NCBI RefSeq assembly: GCF_007830635.1
Contig: NZ_VLLA01000008.1
Location: forward strand, 237,418-301,417
Origin: Bradyrhizobium huanghuaihaiense
Lineage (GTDB): Bacteria > Pseudomonadota > Alphaproteobacteria > Rhizobiales > Xanthobacteraceae
DNA: 64,000 bases
Direction of reading: 5' to 3'
Numbering within the stretch: position 1 is the first letter of the stretch; each line of letters starts with the position of its first letter. The position numbers and the translations under genes were made by a program. The notes beneath the pieces were generated by a model. The model searched no databases. It was not told where the DNA came from and saw only the letters and a program-made list of their open reading frames with translations. This document shows positions 55,855 through 64,000 of this stretch, one piece after another.

Positions 55855-55925
55855 CACGCAAAACTCTACTGGCTAAGCTTACGCCACGCGACGCGACTTA
55901 GCCCCCGCCCTAACGGTAAATTGTC

Positions 55926-56234
55926 TTAGCTGGCCTTCTTGACCGGCGCGGTGGTGCCGACCTTCTTCTGGATGGCGCGCTTCAGCTCGAGGGCGCGCGG
56001 CGACAGGGCGTCGGCGCTGGCCTTGAGCAGGAAGGCATCGAGGCCGCCATTGTGGTCCACGCTCTTCACCGCGTTGGTGGAGACGCGCAGGCGCACGTTG
56101 CGCTCCAGGGCTTCCGAGATGAACGTCACGTTGACGAGGTTCGGCAGGAAGCGGCGCTTGGTCTTGATGTTGGAGTGGCTGACCTTGTGGCCGACGAGGG
56201 GGCCCTTGGCCGTCAGTTCGCAGCGGCGAGACAT
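55926..56234 (-). CDS. rpmB: 50S ribosomal protein L28
   Basis: 102 residues, MSRRCELTAKGPLVGHKVSH...NIKTKRRFLPNLVNVTF: the L28 start and core; the alphaproteobacterial C-terminal extension (ALSPRALELKRAIQKKVGT) is present. Upstream codons in the same frame are not family sequence. A strong terminator follows 72 bp later. Confidence 0.97.
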   Translation of the reverse strand: MSRRCELTAKGPLVGHKVSHSNIKTKRRFLPNLVNVTFISEALERNVRLRVSTNAVKSVDHNGGLDAFLLKASADALSPRALELKRAIQKKVGTTAPVKKAS

Positions 56235-56400
56235 GTCACAAATCCTTAAGTTCGAGCCCCAAACGAGTTGCGGCCGCCATTCGGGGCGCCACAGGGGCAA
56301 ATTCTCTGTCCTTGCAGGGAGCGGGCGGACGTATAGGGGGGAAGGGGCGGGTAGTCAAGGATTTGGGCGGGGTTTCATGCTCGCGCCGGCGGCGGTGCGC

Positions 56401-56526
56401 TCCCTCCCCCGCTCGCGGGGGAGGGGTGGGGAGAGGGTGCCTCCGCGGCGGGACAATAGCGAGTGCCCCCCAGAGGAGAAAGCCCTCACCCGCGCTTCGC
56501 GCGGCCTCTCCCGCAGGCGGGAGAGG
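56401..56526. repeat. family D inverted repeat
   Basis: TCCCTCCCCCGCTCGCGGGG + GAGG at the left and CCTCTCCCGCAGGCGGGAGAGG at the right, the same halves as at 36271 in the opposite order. The gap 56235-56728 holds this and no gene that I can support. Confidence 0.85.
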
Positions 56527-56728
56527 CGGAGGTAGCGGAGAGAGGTGCGCTCCCGCGACGCACCCCGATCACCAAAACGGCAATGATTGAAACGCCTTAC
56601 CATCACATAAAGGGCGCATTCGCCCCCGAAGACTCCGGTGGAGTTCCCGGAGTTTTGCACCCGGACGGATTGTTTGCCGCGATTTTTGGCTTAACTAACA
56701 ACGCCTGACGGCCCCATTGGATGGCTTC

Positions 56729-57592
56729 GTGGATACCCTGACCCCTTACCTGCCCCGGCTGCGCGCGACCGGCCGGCTGGCGTTCGCGGCCCTTTGCGGG
56801 CTCGTCCTGGCGTGGGGGGCCGAGCCTGTGGCCGCGCAGGGCAAGCTCGAGGCGCAATATGAGGCGACGCTGGCGGGCATTCCCGTCGGCAAGGGCGCCT
56901 GGAACATCGACATCCAGGACGACGTGTTCGCGGCCGCGGCCTCCGGCGGTACCACGGGGCTGCTGAAGTCGTTCGCGGGCGGGTCCGGCACCGGCGCCTC
57001 GCAGGGCCGCGTCGTCAACGGCGCGCTGGTTGCGACCGGCTACCAGGCCTCCACCACCACCTCGAAGAAGACGGAAAACATCCACATCACCCTCGACAAG
57101 GGCAATGTGAAGGAGTTCGGCATCGAGCCGGAGCCGCCGGTCGATCCTGACCGTATCGTCGTCACCGACGCGCATCGCCGCGGCGTCTGGGACCCGATGA
57201 CGGCCTCGCTGTTGCGCGTGCCCGGCACCGGCGACCCTGTTACGCCGGAAGCCTGCCACAACGCCGCGCCCGTGTTCGACGGCCGCATGCGCTACGATCT
57301 GAAGCTCGATTTCAAGCGCATGGAGACGGTGAAGGCGGAGAAGGGTTATCGCGGCCCGGTCGTGGTCTGCGCGCTCTATTTCGTGCCCGTTGCCGGCTAC
57401 ATCCCCGATCGCCCCGTGATCAAATACCTCGCCGCCCAGCGCAGCATCGAGATCGCGTTTGCGCCGGTGGCGGGCACCCGCATCCTGGTTCCATTCTGGC
57501 TGAAAGTGCCGACGCCGCTGGGACCTGCGATGCTGGAAGCGACGAGCTTCATCACCTCCCCCCAGCCGCCAAGGGTGGCGAAGACGCAGTGA
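56729..57592 (+). CDS. DUF3108 domain-containing exported protein
   Basis: 287 residues from a GTG opening MDTLTPYLPRLRATGRLAFA; a TTG 12 bp upstream is possible. A signal peptide ends near AEPVAAQGK. DUF3108 features: LEAQYEATLAGIPVGKGAWNIDI, DPMTASLLRV and the Cys pair in EACHNAAP/VVVCALYF. Periplasmic beta-rich protein, function unknown. Conserved neighbour of rpmB in Bradyrhizobium. Confidence 0.87.
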   Translation: MDTLTPYLPRLRATGRLAFAALCGLVLAWGAEPVAAQGKLEAQYEATLAGIPVGKGAWNIDIQDDVFAAAASGGTTGLLKSFAGGSGTGASQGRVVNGALVATGYQASTTTSKKTENIHITLDKGNVKEFGIEPEPPVDPDRIVVTDAHRRGVWDPMTASLLRVPGTGDPVTPEACHNAAPVFDGRMRYDLKLDFKRMETVKAEKGYRGPVVVCALYFVPVAGYIPDRPVIKYLAAQRSIEIAFAPVAGTRILVPFWLKVPTPLGPAMLEATSFITSPQPPRVAKTQ

Positions 57593-57596
57593 TCTT

Positions 57597-57751
57597 ACCC
57601 TCCCCTGGAGGGGGAGGGTCGATCGCGCGCAGCGCGAGCGGGGTGGGGTGATCTCTCCTCACGAACGGTCCCCGAATGGAGAGATCACCCCACCCCGTCG
57701 CACATTTCGCTGCGCTCAACGTGCGCCGACCCTCCCCCTCCAGGGGAGGGT
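57597..57751. repeat. family C large inverted repeat
   Basis: ACCCTCCCCTGGAGGGGGAG ... CTCCCCCTCCAGGGGAGGGT with inner GGGGTGGGGTGATCTCTCCT / GGAGAGATCACCCCACCCC. Third copy. Confidence 0.9.
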
Positions 57752-58150
57752 AAGAAAGCGTGCCGCTTCAACATCTTACAGGCCGCCACCCCACCAACCA
57801 CCGCACCCCCGTTTCTACTGTGCATGGGGTTGTTTTCGCAGTTTTTGTTTTGGCAGCCCCGATCCGGGAATCCATTTGACTCCGCCCCGATTCTGATTCG
57901 ACTCCGCGCCGTCCCCAATTTTAAGGAACCCGCCATCGAAACGTCACTTGTGCGGCAGGGCAAAACTCCATCTAGTGCGCAACTAACAGGAGTCCCGCGA
58001 CATGTTGCGTGAACGGAACGGGACTCTGGCGGGAGTCAGCGATTCGGCCGCGATTCGTTCTAGAGTCGTTCCGAAGCTTAAAGAGAACGGAAAAAGCGTC
58101 GCAAAGTGAAACAGTTGCGCGAGGTTTGGGGAGCGGCTCCTACACGCTCC
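57752..58150. other. gene-free segment with a possible micro-ORF
   Basis: About 400 bp, less GC-rich than the neighbours, without a convincing gene. A 35-codon ORF (58002-58109, MLRERNGTLAGVSDSAAIRS...) has CAGGAG upstream but no other support. The dyad CGGAACGGGACTCTGGCGGG could be an RNA element; I cannot say more. Confidence 0.3.
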
Positions 58151-58258
58151 GCTGTCATGCCCCGGCTTGACCGGGGCATCCAGTACGCCGCGGCCTCTCG
58201 GTTCCGTCACGACCGCCTCGGCGTACTGGATCGCCCGGTCAAGCCGGGCGATGACAGC
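58151..58258. repeat. family J inverted repeat
   Basis: GCTGTCATGCCCCGGCTTGA + CCGGGGCATCCAGTACGCC ... GGCGTACTGGATCGCCCGG + TCAAGCCGGGCGATGACAGC. Each arm is again a hairpin, as in family A, but with unrelated sequence. Confidence 0.9.
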
Positions 58259-58370
58259 AGTGGGGGCGGCCGCCGCTCCGCGTTCGGAGACATGGTCGGC
58301 ACCCCGGTCGCCTCACCGCCCCATCTGGCACTGACATTCGCCCAAATCGGCACTACCTAATCCCCCAGAC

Positions 58371-61300
58371 ATGGCCTTCTCTCCCTCCCCCTTCGCCTCC
58401 GAGCGCGCACCCGGCGCGGGCGTCACTGCGGTGCTCGGGCCGACCAACACCGGCAAGACCCATCTCGCCATCGAGCGGATGCTGGCGCATCCCTCAGGCG
58501 TGATCGGGCTGCCGCTGCGCCTGCTCGCGCGCGAGGTCTACAACAAGATCGCCGATCGCGCGGGTGTGGAGAGCGTCGCGCTGGTGACGGGCGAAGAGAA
58601 GATCAAGCCGAAGAATCCGCGCTACTGGGTCTCCACCGTCGAGGCGATGCCGCGCGACCTCGACGTCTCCTTCCTCGCCGTCGACGAGGTCCAGATCGCC
58701 TCCGATCTCGAGCGCGGCCACGTCTTCACCGACCGCATCCTCAATCGCCGCGGCCGCGACGAGACGCTGCTGCTGGGCGCTGCGACGATGCGCCCGATCA
58801 TCGAGCGCCTGTTGCCCGGCGTCTCCATGATCACGCGCCCGCGCCTGTCCACCCTCGAATTCGCCGGCGACCGCAAGATCACGCGCCAGCCGCGCCGCAC
58901 CGCCATCGTCGCGTTTTCGGCGGATGAAGTCTACGCCATCGCCGAGCTGATCCGCCGCCAGCATGGCGGCGCCGCTGTCGTGCTGGGCTCGCTATCGCCG
59001 CGTACGCGCAATGCGCAGGTGGCGATGTTCCAGAACGGCGATGTCGATTATCTCGTCGCCACCGACGCCGTCGGCATGGGCCTCAATCTCGATGTCGACC
59101 ACGTCGCCTTTGCCTCCGACCGCAAGTTCGACGGCTACCAGTTCCGCCGCCTGACGCCGTCCGAATTCGCGCAGATCGCGGGGCGCGCCGGCCGCGCCAC
59201 GCGCAACGGCACCTTCGGCACCACGGGCCGCTGTGCGCCGTTCGAGCCCGAGCTCGTCAACGCGCTGCAGAACCACACCTTCGACGCCGTGAAGATGCTG
59301 CAATGGCGCAACGCGAAGCTGGATTTCTCCTCGCTCGGCGCGCTCCAGGTGTCCTTGAATTTACCTCCGGGGCACGAGGCGCTGACGCGCGCCCCGATCG
59401 CCGAGGACATGCGCGTGCTGGATCATGCCGCCCGCGACGTCGAGGTGCGCGATATCGCGCATGGCAAGGCGGCGGTGGAGCGGCTCTGGGAGGCATGCCA
59501 GGTCCCCGATTACCGGAAACTGTCGCCGGCCGCCCATGCCGAGCTGGTGACCACGCTGTACGGCTTCCTGATGCGCAAGGGATGCATTCCCGACGCCTGG
59601 TTCGCCGCCCAGGTCGAGCAGGCCGACCGCGTCGACGGCGACATCGACACGCTGTCGGCCCGGATCGCGCAGATCCGCACCTGGACCTTCGTCGCCAACC
59701 GCCCGGACTGGCTGAAAGACCCCGAACGCTGGCAGGGGGTCACGCGGGAGGTCGAAAATAAATTATCGGATGCGCTCCATGAACGCTTGACTGAGCGTTT
59801 CGTTGATCGTCGGACCAGTGTATTGATGCGCCGCCTGCGGGAGAACACGAGCTTGAATACTGAAATCGGCAAGACCGGCGAAGTCATCGTCGAAGGCCAT
59901 GTCATCGGCCGCCTCGACGGCTTCACCTTTGCACCGGATGCGGCGGAGGCCGGCTCCGATGCGAAAGCCTTGCAGGCTGCAGCGCAAGCGGTGCTCGCCG
60001 GCGAGATCAACACGCGCGCCGAAAAACTGGGCAACGCGCCGGACGACCAGTTCGTGCTGACCTCGGAAGGCATCATCCGCTGGACCGGCGACGCCGTGGC
60101 GCGGCTGTCTGCCGCAGAGGACGCGCTGCATCCGCGCATTCGCATCATCTCCGACGAGCGCCTCACCGGCGGCCCCCGCGAGAAGGTGCAGGCGCGGCTC
60201 GACCTCTGGGTCAAGACGCATATCGAGAAGCTGCTCGGGCCGATGTTCGAGCTGTCGAAGGCCGAGGATGTCACCGGCATTGCCCGCGGCATCGCCTATC
60301 AGCTGGTCGAGGCGCTCGGCGTGCTCGAGCGTCCCAGAATCGCCAACGAGCTGAAGGATCTCGATCAGCCCTCGCGCGCGACGCTGCGCAAATACGGCGT
60401 GCGCTTCGGCGCCTACCACATCTATTTCCCCGGCCTGCTCAAGCCCGCCGCGCGTGCGCTCGCAGCGCTCCTGTGGGCGCTGAAGCAGGACAATGTCGAT
60501 CTGTCGTCGCTGTCAGGCGCGCAGCATCTGGCCTCGTCGGGCCGCACCTCGTTCCCGGTCGACAAGGCCCTGCCGCGCGATGCCTATCGCGTGCTCGGCT
60601 ACAAGCAGGCCGGCGAGCGCGCCGTGCGTGTCGACATCCTGGAGCGTCTTGCCGATCTGATCCGCCCGGCGCTGGCCTGGCGCGAGAACTCGCCCGGCGA
60701 AAAGCCCGCCGGCGCGTTCGACGGCCGCAGCTTTGTGGTGACGCAGGCGATGACCTCGCTCACGGGTTCGGCCGGCGAGGACTTTGCGTCCGTGCTGCGC
60801 GCGCTCGGCTATCGCATGGAGAAGCGTCCGCCGCTGCCGGTGAAGCCCGCGGCGCCCGTTGCTGAGACGGTTGCGGCCGAGACGCCGCCCGCTGAGGGCG
60901 GCGCGGAGACGTCGACCGAGACCGCTGCGGAAGCCGTTGCCGGCTTGCCGGAGGCTCCGGCGGCAGAGGTCGCTGCTGAAGCCGTCACCGTCGAAGACGC
61001 GCCCGGCATGGAGCAGCACGACGAGCCCGCTCCTGAGGAGCCGGCGCTCGAAGCTTCTGAAGCGCCCGTCACGCCGGAAGATGCGCCCGGCATCGCGCCG
61101 CCGGCCGAAGAGGCCGCTGCACCGCTTGACGCGGCTCCGGCCGAGACCGCGGCCACGGAAGCCGCCGCATCGCCCGATGCTGCCGCGCCGGTTGAGGCCG
61201 CGGCGACGCCCGCCGAGCCCGAGCTGGTCGAGGTCTGGCGTCCCGGTGGCCGTCACGAGGATCGCAAGCCGCGTCACGAGCGCCATCGCCACCAGCGTCA

Positions 61301-61739
61301 CCACAATCAGCCGCGCCCGCAGGCCGGTGCCGAAGCGGGTGCTGCGCCCGCTGAGGGTGAGGCTGCTCAGTCGGCTGACGGCGCAGCAAAGCCCGGTGAG
61401 CGCCATCGTCATGGCGGTCATCGCAAGGACTTCCGCAAGGGCCGCGAAGAGGGTGGCGGCGATCGCCGCGAGCAGCGCAGCGACAACAACCGCCGCTTCG
61501 AGGGCAAGGATCGTGATCGCGGCAAGGGCAAGCCCGGTGATCGCGACAGCGGCCGCGAGCACCGCGGTGGCCGCGACCGCGACAAGGGCCGCGATCGTCG
61601 CGACCGCGAGTCGGGTCCCTCGCTGCGTCCCTACGCTTCGAGCGCGAACCCGCGCGAGCGCGATCGCCCGATCGATCCCAACTCGCCCTTCGCCAAGCTC
61701 GCGGCGCTGAAAGAGCAGCTGTCCGGTCGGAAGGAGTAA
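58371..61739 (+). CDS. Suv3-like RNA/DNA helicase with long low-complexity tail
   Basis: 1122 residues. Walker A LGPTNTGKTH (22-31), DEVQ (105-108), LGAATMR motif III, and QIAGRAGRA motif VI place it in the Suv3 (mitochondrial degradosome) group of SF2. The helicase plus C-terminal domains end about residue 825. The last 300 residues are Ala/Pro/Glu-rich (830-960), then His/Arg/Gly/Asp-rich (965-1090), RGG-like, probably RNA-binding and disordered. It is followed at once by an S4 RNA-binding gene, so an RNA-processing role is likely. Confidence 0.92.
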   Translation: MAFSPSPFASERAPGAGVTAVLGPTNTGKTHLAIERMLAHPSGVIGLPLRLLAREVYNKIADRAGVESVALVTGEEKIKPKNPRYWVSTVEAMPRDLDVSFLAVDEVQIASDLERGHVFTDRILNRRGRDETLLLGAATMRPIIERLLPGVSMITRPRLSTLEFAGDRKITRQPRRTAIVAFSADEVYAIAELIRRQHGGAAVVLGSLSPRTRNAQVAMFQNGDVDYLVATDAVGMGLNLDVDHVAFASDRKFDGYQFRRLTPSEFAQIAGRAGRATRNGTFGTTGRCAPFEPELVNALQNHTFDAVKMLQWRNAKLDFSSLGALQVSLNLPPGHEALTRAPIAEDMRVLDHAARDVEVRDIAHGKAAVERLWEACQVPDYRKLSPAAHAELVTTLYGFLMRKGCIPDAWFAAQVEQADRVDGDIDTLSARIAQIRTWTFVANRPDWLKDPERWQGVTREVENKLSDALHERLTERFVDRRTSVLMRRLRENTSLNTEIGKTGEVIVEGHVIGRLDGFTFAPDAAEAGSDAKALQAAAQAVLAGEINTRAEKLGNAPDDQFVLTSEGIIRWTGDAVARLSAAEDALHPRIRIISDERLTGGPREKVQARLDLWVKTHIEKLLGPMFELSKAEDVTGIARGIAYQLVEALGVLERPRIANELKDLDQPSRATLRKYGVRFGAYHIYFPGLLKPAARALAALLWALKQDNVDLSSLSGAQHLASSGRTSFPVDKALPRDAYRVLGYKQAGERAVRVDILERLADLIRPALAWRENSPGEKPAGAFDGRSFVVTQAMTSLTGSAGEDFASVLRALGYRMEKRPPLPVKPAAPVAETVAAETPPAEGGAETSTETAAEAVAGLPEAPAAEVAAEAVTVEDAPGMEQHDEPAPEEPALEASEAPVTPEDAPGIAPPAEEAAAPLDAAPAETAATEAAASPDAAAPVEAAATPAEPELVEVWRPGGRHEDRKPRHERHRHQRHHNQPRPQAGAEAGAAPAEGEAAQSADGAAKPGERHRHGGHRKDFRKGREEGGGDRREQRSDNNRRFEGKDRDRGKGKPGDRDSGREHRGGRDRDKGRDRRDRESGPSLRPYASSANPRERDRPIDPNSPFAKLAALKEQLSGRKE

Positions 61740-61743
61740 GCCC

Positions 61744-62022
61744 ACGACCACCGAGCGGCAGCGCCTCGACAAATGGCTGTGGCACGCGCGGGTGGTGAAA
61801 GCGCGCACCTCCGCGGCCGAGCTGGTCGAGTCCGGTCATGTCCGCGTCAACGGCACCCGTGAGAAATCGCCCGGCCATGCGATCAAGATCGGTGACGTGA
61901 TCACGGTGGCACTCGATCGCACCGTGCGCGTGCTGAAGGTGACGGCCTTCAACGAGCGCCGCGGCGATGCTGCCTCGGCGCGCGCGCTCTACGAGGAGCT
62001 GAGTGAAGCGAAACGCAATTAA
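61744..62022 (+). CDS. S4 domain RNA-binding protein with probable ACG start
   Basis: 92 residues: (M)TTERQRLDKWLWHARVVKARTSAAELVESGHVRVNG... is the S4 fold of HslR/RqcP-type heat-shock RNA-binding proteins. The only ATG/GTG-type starts in this frame (61789-61792 region) would remove RQRLDKWLWHARVV, a core part of the domain. An ACG codon stands exactly where the family start is expected, 8 nt behind GGAAGGAG, which itself contains the helicase stop. I therefore place the start at ACG (61744); this is inference. Confidence 0.75.
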   Translation, partial: TTTERQRLDKWLWHARVVKARTSAAELVESGHVRVNGTREKSPGHAIKIGDVITVALDRTVRVLKVTAFNERRGDAASARALYEELSEAKRN

Positions 62023-62154
62023 TTGCGCTTCAAATTCATTTCTTGGTCGATCAAACACACAAAGCCGTCATGATCGGGCCTTCCCGACCTTGCGGCGCCG
62101 GGCCATCCGCGCTACGCAAGCCGCGACTTCTAAAAGAGCTTTTCGGAGCGTTGG

Positions 62155-62493
62155 ATGACTTACGTCGTCACTGAAAACTGCATCAAGTGCAAGTACACCG
62201 ACTGCGTCGAGGTCTGCCCGGTCGACTGCTTCTACGAGGGTGACAACATGCTCGTCATCCATCCCGACGAGTGCATCGATTGCGGCGTGTGCGAGCCGGA
62301 ATGCCCCGCCGACGCCATCAAGCCGGACACGGAACCGGGGCTGGAAAAATGGCTCCAGGTCAACGCCGATTACGCCAAAAGCTGGCCGAACATCACCCAG
62401 AAGAAAGAATCACCCGCCGACGCGAAGGAATTCGACGGCATGGAAGGCAAGTTCGAGAAATATTTTTCTCCGAACCCGGGTTCCGGAGACTAA
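62155..62493 (+). CDS. fdxA: 7Fe/8Fe ferredoxin
   Basis: 112 residues. MTYVVTENCIKCKYTDCVEVCPVDCF and ECIDCGVCEPECPADAI hold the two Cys clusters for a [3Fe-4S]/[4Fe-4S] pair; the C-terminal extension (about 50-112) is that of FdxA (Azotobacter FdI-like). Small electron carrier of the cytoplasm, partner unknown. Confidence 0.96.
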   Translation: MTYVVTENCIKCKYTDCVEVCPVDCFYEGDNMLVIHPDECIDCGVCEPECPADAIKPDTEPGLEKWLQVNADYAKSWPNITQKKESPADAKEFDGMEGKFEKYFSPNPGSGD

Positions 62494-62561
62494 TTCGGTC
62501 CCAAACTTAACCCTAATACCTTCGTTGCGGCCGAAAACCAGCCCTCAAGACCCCTAAATCA

Positions 62562-62589
62562 TTGATTTTTGCGGGAAATGTGCTATATT
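62562..62589 (+). promoter_or_regulatory. candidate carD promoter
   Basis: TTGATT (62562-62567), 16 bp, TATATT (62584-62589). The -10 lies inside GTGC-TATATTGG-GCAC, a short dyad that might serve as operator. Confidence 0.5.
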
Positions 62590-62639
62590 GGGCACATTAA
62601 GCCGAACCCCGTCAGCCCCGTTGGCCCCTCTGGGTTCCC

Positions 62640-63623
62640 GTGAAACCAAATGTCGAACAGGGGCGTGGCAGTTTCCGCGCGCAGGCTGTGTCACAGAAAA
62701 CGCGTAAAAAGAGTACTTCAGCGAGGGCTTCCCATAAGGAGGCCAAAAAAGTCGCCGCGGCCAGCCGTAGCGCATCCAAAGGTCGGACCGCGACGAAGGC
62801 GCCGGCTGCAAAGTCCTCGAAGAACAAAAGAAGCGCAATGCCTAACAAGACTGCCAAGCCGGCCGCGAAAGCGACCGTTTCCAAGCCTGTTGCTGCCAAG
62901 GCTCCCGCTGCCAAGCCCGCGCCGAAGGCCCCTGTTGCTGCTGCTCCTGCCAAGGCTCCCGTTGCTGCCAAGCCGGCGGCCAAGCCCGCCGCTGCGCCGA
63001 AGGTCGAGGAAAAGAAGGTCGTGACCCAGCGTCAGGGCTTCAAGGCCAACGAATTCGTCGTCTATCCCGCCCACGGCGTCGGCCAGATCCTGGCCATCGA
63101 GGAGCAGGAGATCGCCGGCGCGAAGCTCGAGCTGTTCGTCATCAACTTCATCAAGGACAAGATGACGCTGCGCGTTCCGACCGCCAAGGTCGCCAATGTC
63201 GGCATGCGCAAGCTGTCCGAGCCGGCGCTGGTCAAGAAGGCGCTGGAGACCCTCAAGGGCCGCGCCCGCGTCAAGCGTACCATGTGGTCGCGCCGCGCCC
63301 AGGAATACGAAGCGAAGATCAATTCGGGCGACATCGTCGCGATCGCGGAAGTCGTGCGCGACCTCTACCGCTCGGAATCGCAGCCGGAGCAGTCGTACTC
63401 CGAACGCCAGCTCTATGAAGCGGCGCTCGACCGCCTGTCCCGCGAGATCGCGGTGGTGCAGCACTCGACCGAGACCGAAGCGGTCAAGGAGATCGAGGCC
63501 CAGCTCGCCAAGAGCCCGCGCCGCAACGCCAAGGCTGAGGCCGCCGAGGGCGAGGCGGATGCCGAGGGCGATGCCGACGATACCGATGGCGACGACACCA
63601 CCGTCGCCGACGAGGCTGCGTAA
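62640..63623 (+). CDS. carD: CarD family transcription regulator with histone H1-like N-terminal tail
   Basis: Up to 327 residues from a GTG; an ATG at 62838 (MPNKTAKPAAKATVSK) gives 261. The residues upstream of that ATG are also Lys/Ser/Ala-rich, so the longer form may be real. The CarD N-terminal RNA polymerase-binding domain is FKANEFVVYPAHGVGQILAIEEQEIAG, followed by its helical DNA-binding part (WSRRAQEYEAKINSGDIVAIAEVVRDLYR). It is preceded by KPAAKAP-type repeats like histone H1/AlgP. CarD stabilises open complexes at promoters. Acidic C-terminal tail. Confidence 0.92.
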   Translation: MKPNVEQGRGSFRAQAVSQKTRKKSTSARASHKEAKKVAAASRSASKGRTATKAPAAKSSKNKRSAMPNKTAKPAAKATVSKPVAAKAPAAKPAPKAPVAAAPAKAPVAAKPAAKPAAAPKVEEKKVVTQRQGFKANEFVVYPAHGVGQILAIEEQEIAGAKLELFVINFIKDKMTLRVPTAKVANVGMRKLSEPALVKKALETLKGRARVKRTMWSRRAQEYEAKINSGDIVAIAEVVRDLYRSESQPEQSYSERQLYEAALDRLSREIAVVQHSTETEAVKEIEAQLAKSPRRNAKAEAAEGEADAEGDADDTDGDDTTVADEAA

Positions 63624-63652
63624 GCGTCTGGCGTCGATTGCAAGAGATCAAA

Positions 63653-63679
63653 AGCCCGGCCGCTCGGCCGGGCTTTTTG
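63653..63679 (+). terminator. carD rho-independent terminator
   Basis: AGCCCGGCCG-CT-CGGCCGGGCT, a perfect 10-bp stem, followed by a T-run (TTTT and TGTT). Confidence 0.93.
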
Positions 63680-63681
63680 TT

Positions 63682-64000
63682 GTGTGCCGAGTATGAGCGA
63701 CAGCTTGGAGGTGGAAGTCCTCTATCCAGCCTGATGGCGGCGAAGGATTAGCGAAGCGCAAGGGCGTCATCGTGAGGTGGGGTCTGAAGAAAGCGTGGAG
63801 CAAAGCCGCGGCCCGATGGACAAACACCGGATAACGAGGCCTACCCGGCCGGACGAGCGAGCAATTGATCGCGAAGTCCAAGGTCATCAAAGGTCGGGGT
63901 GGTAAATTCGGCGGGCGTGCGGTGAAGGCGGTCGGTCTTACCTCGGGAGGTCTGCGCTGTGTCTCGGCAACGAGACTGAGACCGTCGCAAGACGGCCTGA
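63682..64000 (+). mobile_element. 5' part of a group II intron (truncated by window end)
   Basis: Starting GTGTGCCGAGTATGAGCGAC, directly behind the carD terminator, the sequence has no coding frame but shows typical group II domain I pieces: GGAGGTGGAAGTCCTCTATC, GGTCTGAAGAAAGCGTGGAG, GACGAGCGAGCAATTGATCG, GAAGTCCAAG, GGTCGGTCTTACCTCGGGAG + GTCTGC. Insertion immediately after a terminator hairpin is the habit of class C introns. The reverse transcriptase/maturase would lie beyond the window. Confidence 0.8.

Noticed and set aside
55775..55861. N-terminal extension of the island membrane protein
   Set aside because: It would translate the rpmB terminator stem; the ATG at 55774 starts the hydrophobic protein.
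58002..58109. 35-codon ORF MLRERNGTLAG...
   Set aside because: Only a distant CAGGAG and no recognisable composition or neighbour supports it.

Overview
The window is high-GC alphaproteobacterial chromosome, almost certainly Bradyrhizobium or a close Nitrobacteraceae relative. The evidence is the gene neighbourhoods (lysC-ubiG; comF-grxC-nitrilase-DUF1178; argJ-PPIase-secA; accA-xerD-aroK-aroB-CorC; bolA/J-domain; cobS-cobT; rpmB-DUF3108-Suv3 helicase-S4-fdxA-carD), a CarD with a lysine/alanine-rich tail, a second ftsZ, CtrA-type TTAA-N7-TTAA boxes, and a very high density of palindromic intergenic repeats.

Layout. 0-12.7 kb: housekeeping genes (aspartate kinase, PH-domain membrane protein, UbiG, a GIY-YIG protein boxed in by repeats, a DMT transporter, the comF-grxC-nitrilase-DUF1178 operon, an NDUFAF5-like methyltransferase, MutT, a TadG-like VWA protein, ArgJ, a parvulin PPIase). 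12.7-15.8 kb: secA behind a leader that contains a small hydrophobic ORF and a hairpin. 16.2-24.3 kb: an amide uptake and hydrolysis cluster (MarR regulator, AmiC-like cytosolic sensor, RhAmidase-type amidase with K96/S171/S195, and a five-gene branched-chain/urea/amide-type ABC transporter). 24.6-33.5 kb: L,D-transpeptidase, AccA, XerD, shikimate genes, a CorC-type protein, BolA and a J-domain protein. 33.9-36.3 kb: a citrate synthase divergent from a helix-turn-helix/citrate-synthase fusion, sharing a short palindrome-bearing promoter region. 36.4-45 kb: DedA, CobS/CobT, a phytase-type esterase, an Old Yellow Enzyme and small proteins. 45.4-51.7 kb: a DUF2235 hydrolase, small Bradyrhizobium-type hypotheticals and a second FtsZ whose two neighbours carry near-identical perfect CtrA boxes.

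51.8-55.8 kb is a visibly AT-richer accessory island ending exactly at the rpmB terminator. It holds an orphan DndC-like (phosphorothioation-type) protein overlapping a four-helix membrane protein, two further unknown genes, and two decayed copies of the DUF2235 5' end in direct orientation. This is the best candidate for an undescribed (possibly defence) system. 55.9-63.6 kb returns to conserved backbone. The window ends inside the 5' part of a group II intron inserted just behind the carD terminator.

Throughout, intergenic gaps are filled by at least ten families of paired inverted repeats. The main family (15 loci) has two arms that are themselves hairpins. I saw no rRNA, tRNA or CRISPR array. 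All calls are from reading sequence and translations; no database search was possible.
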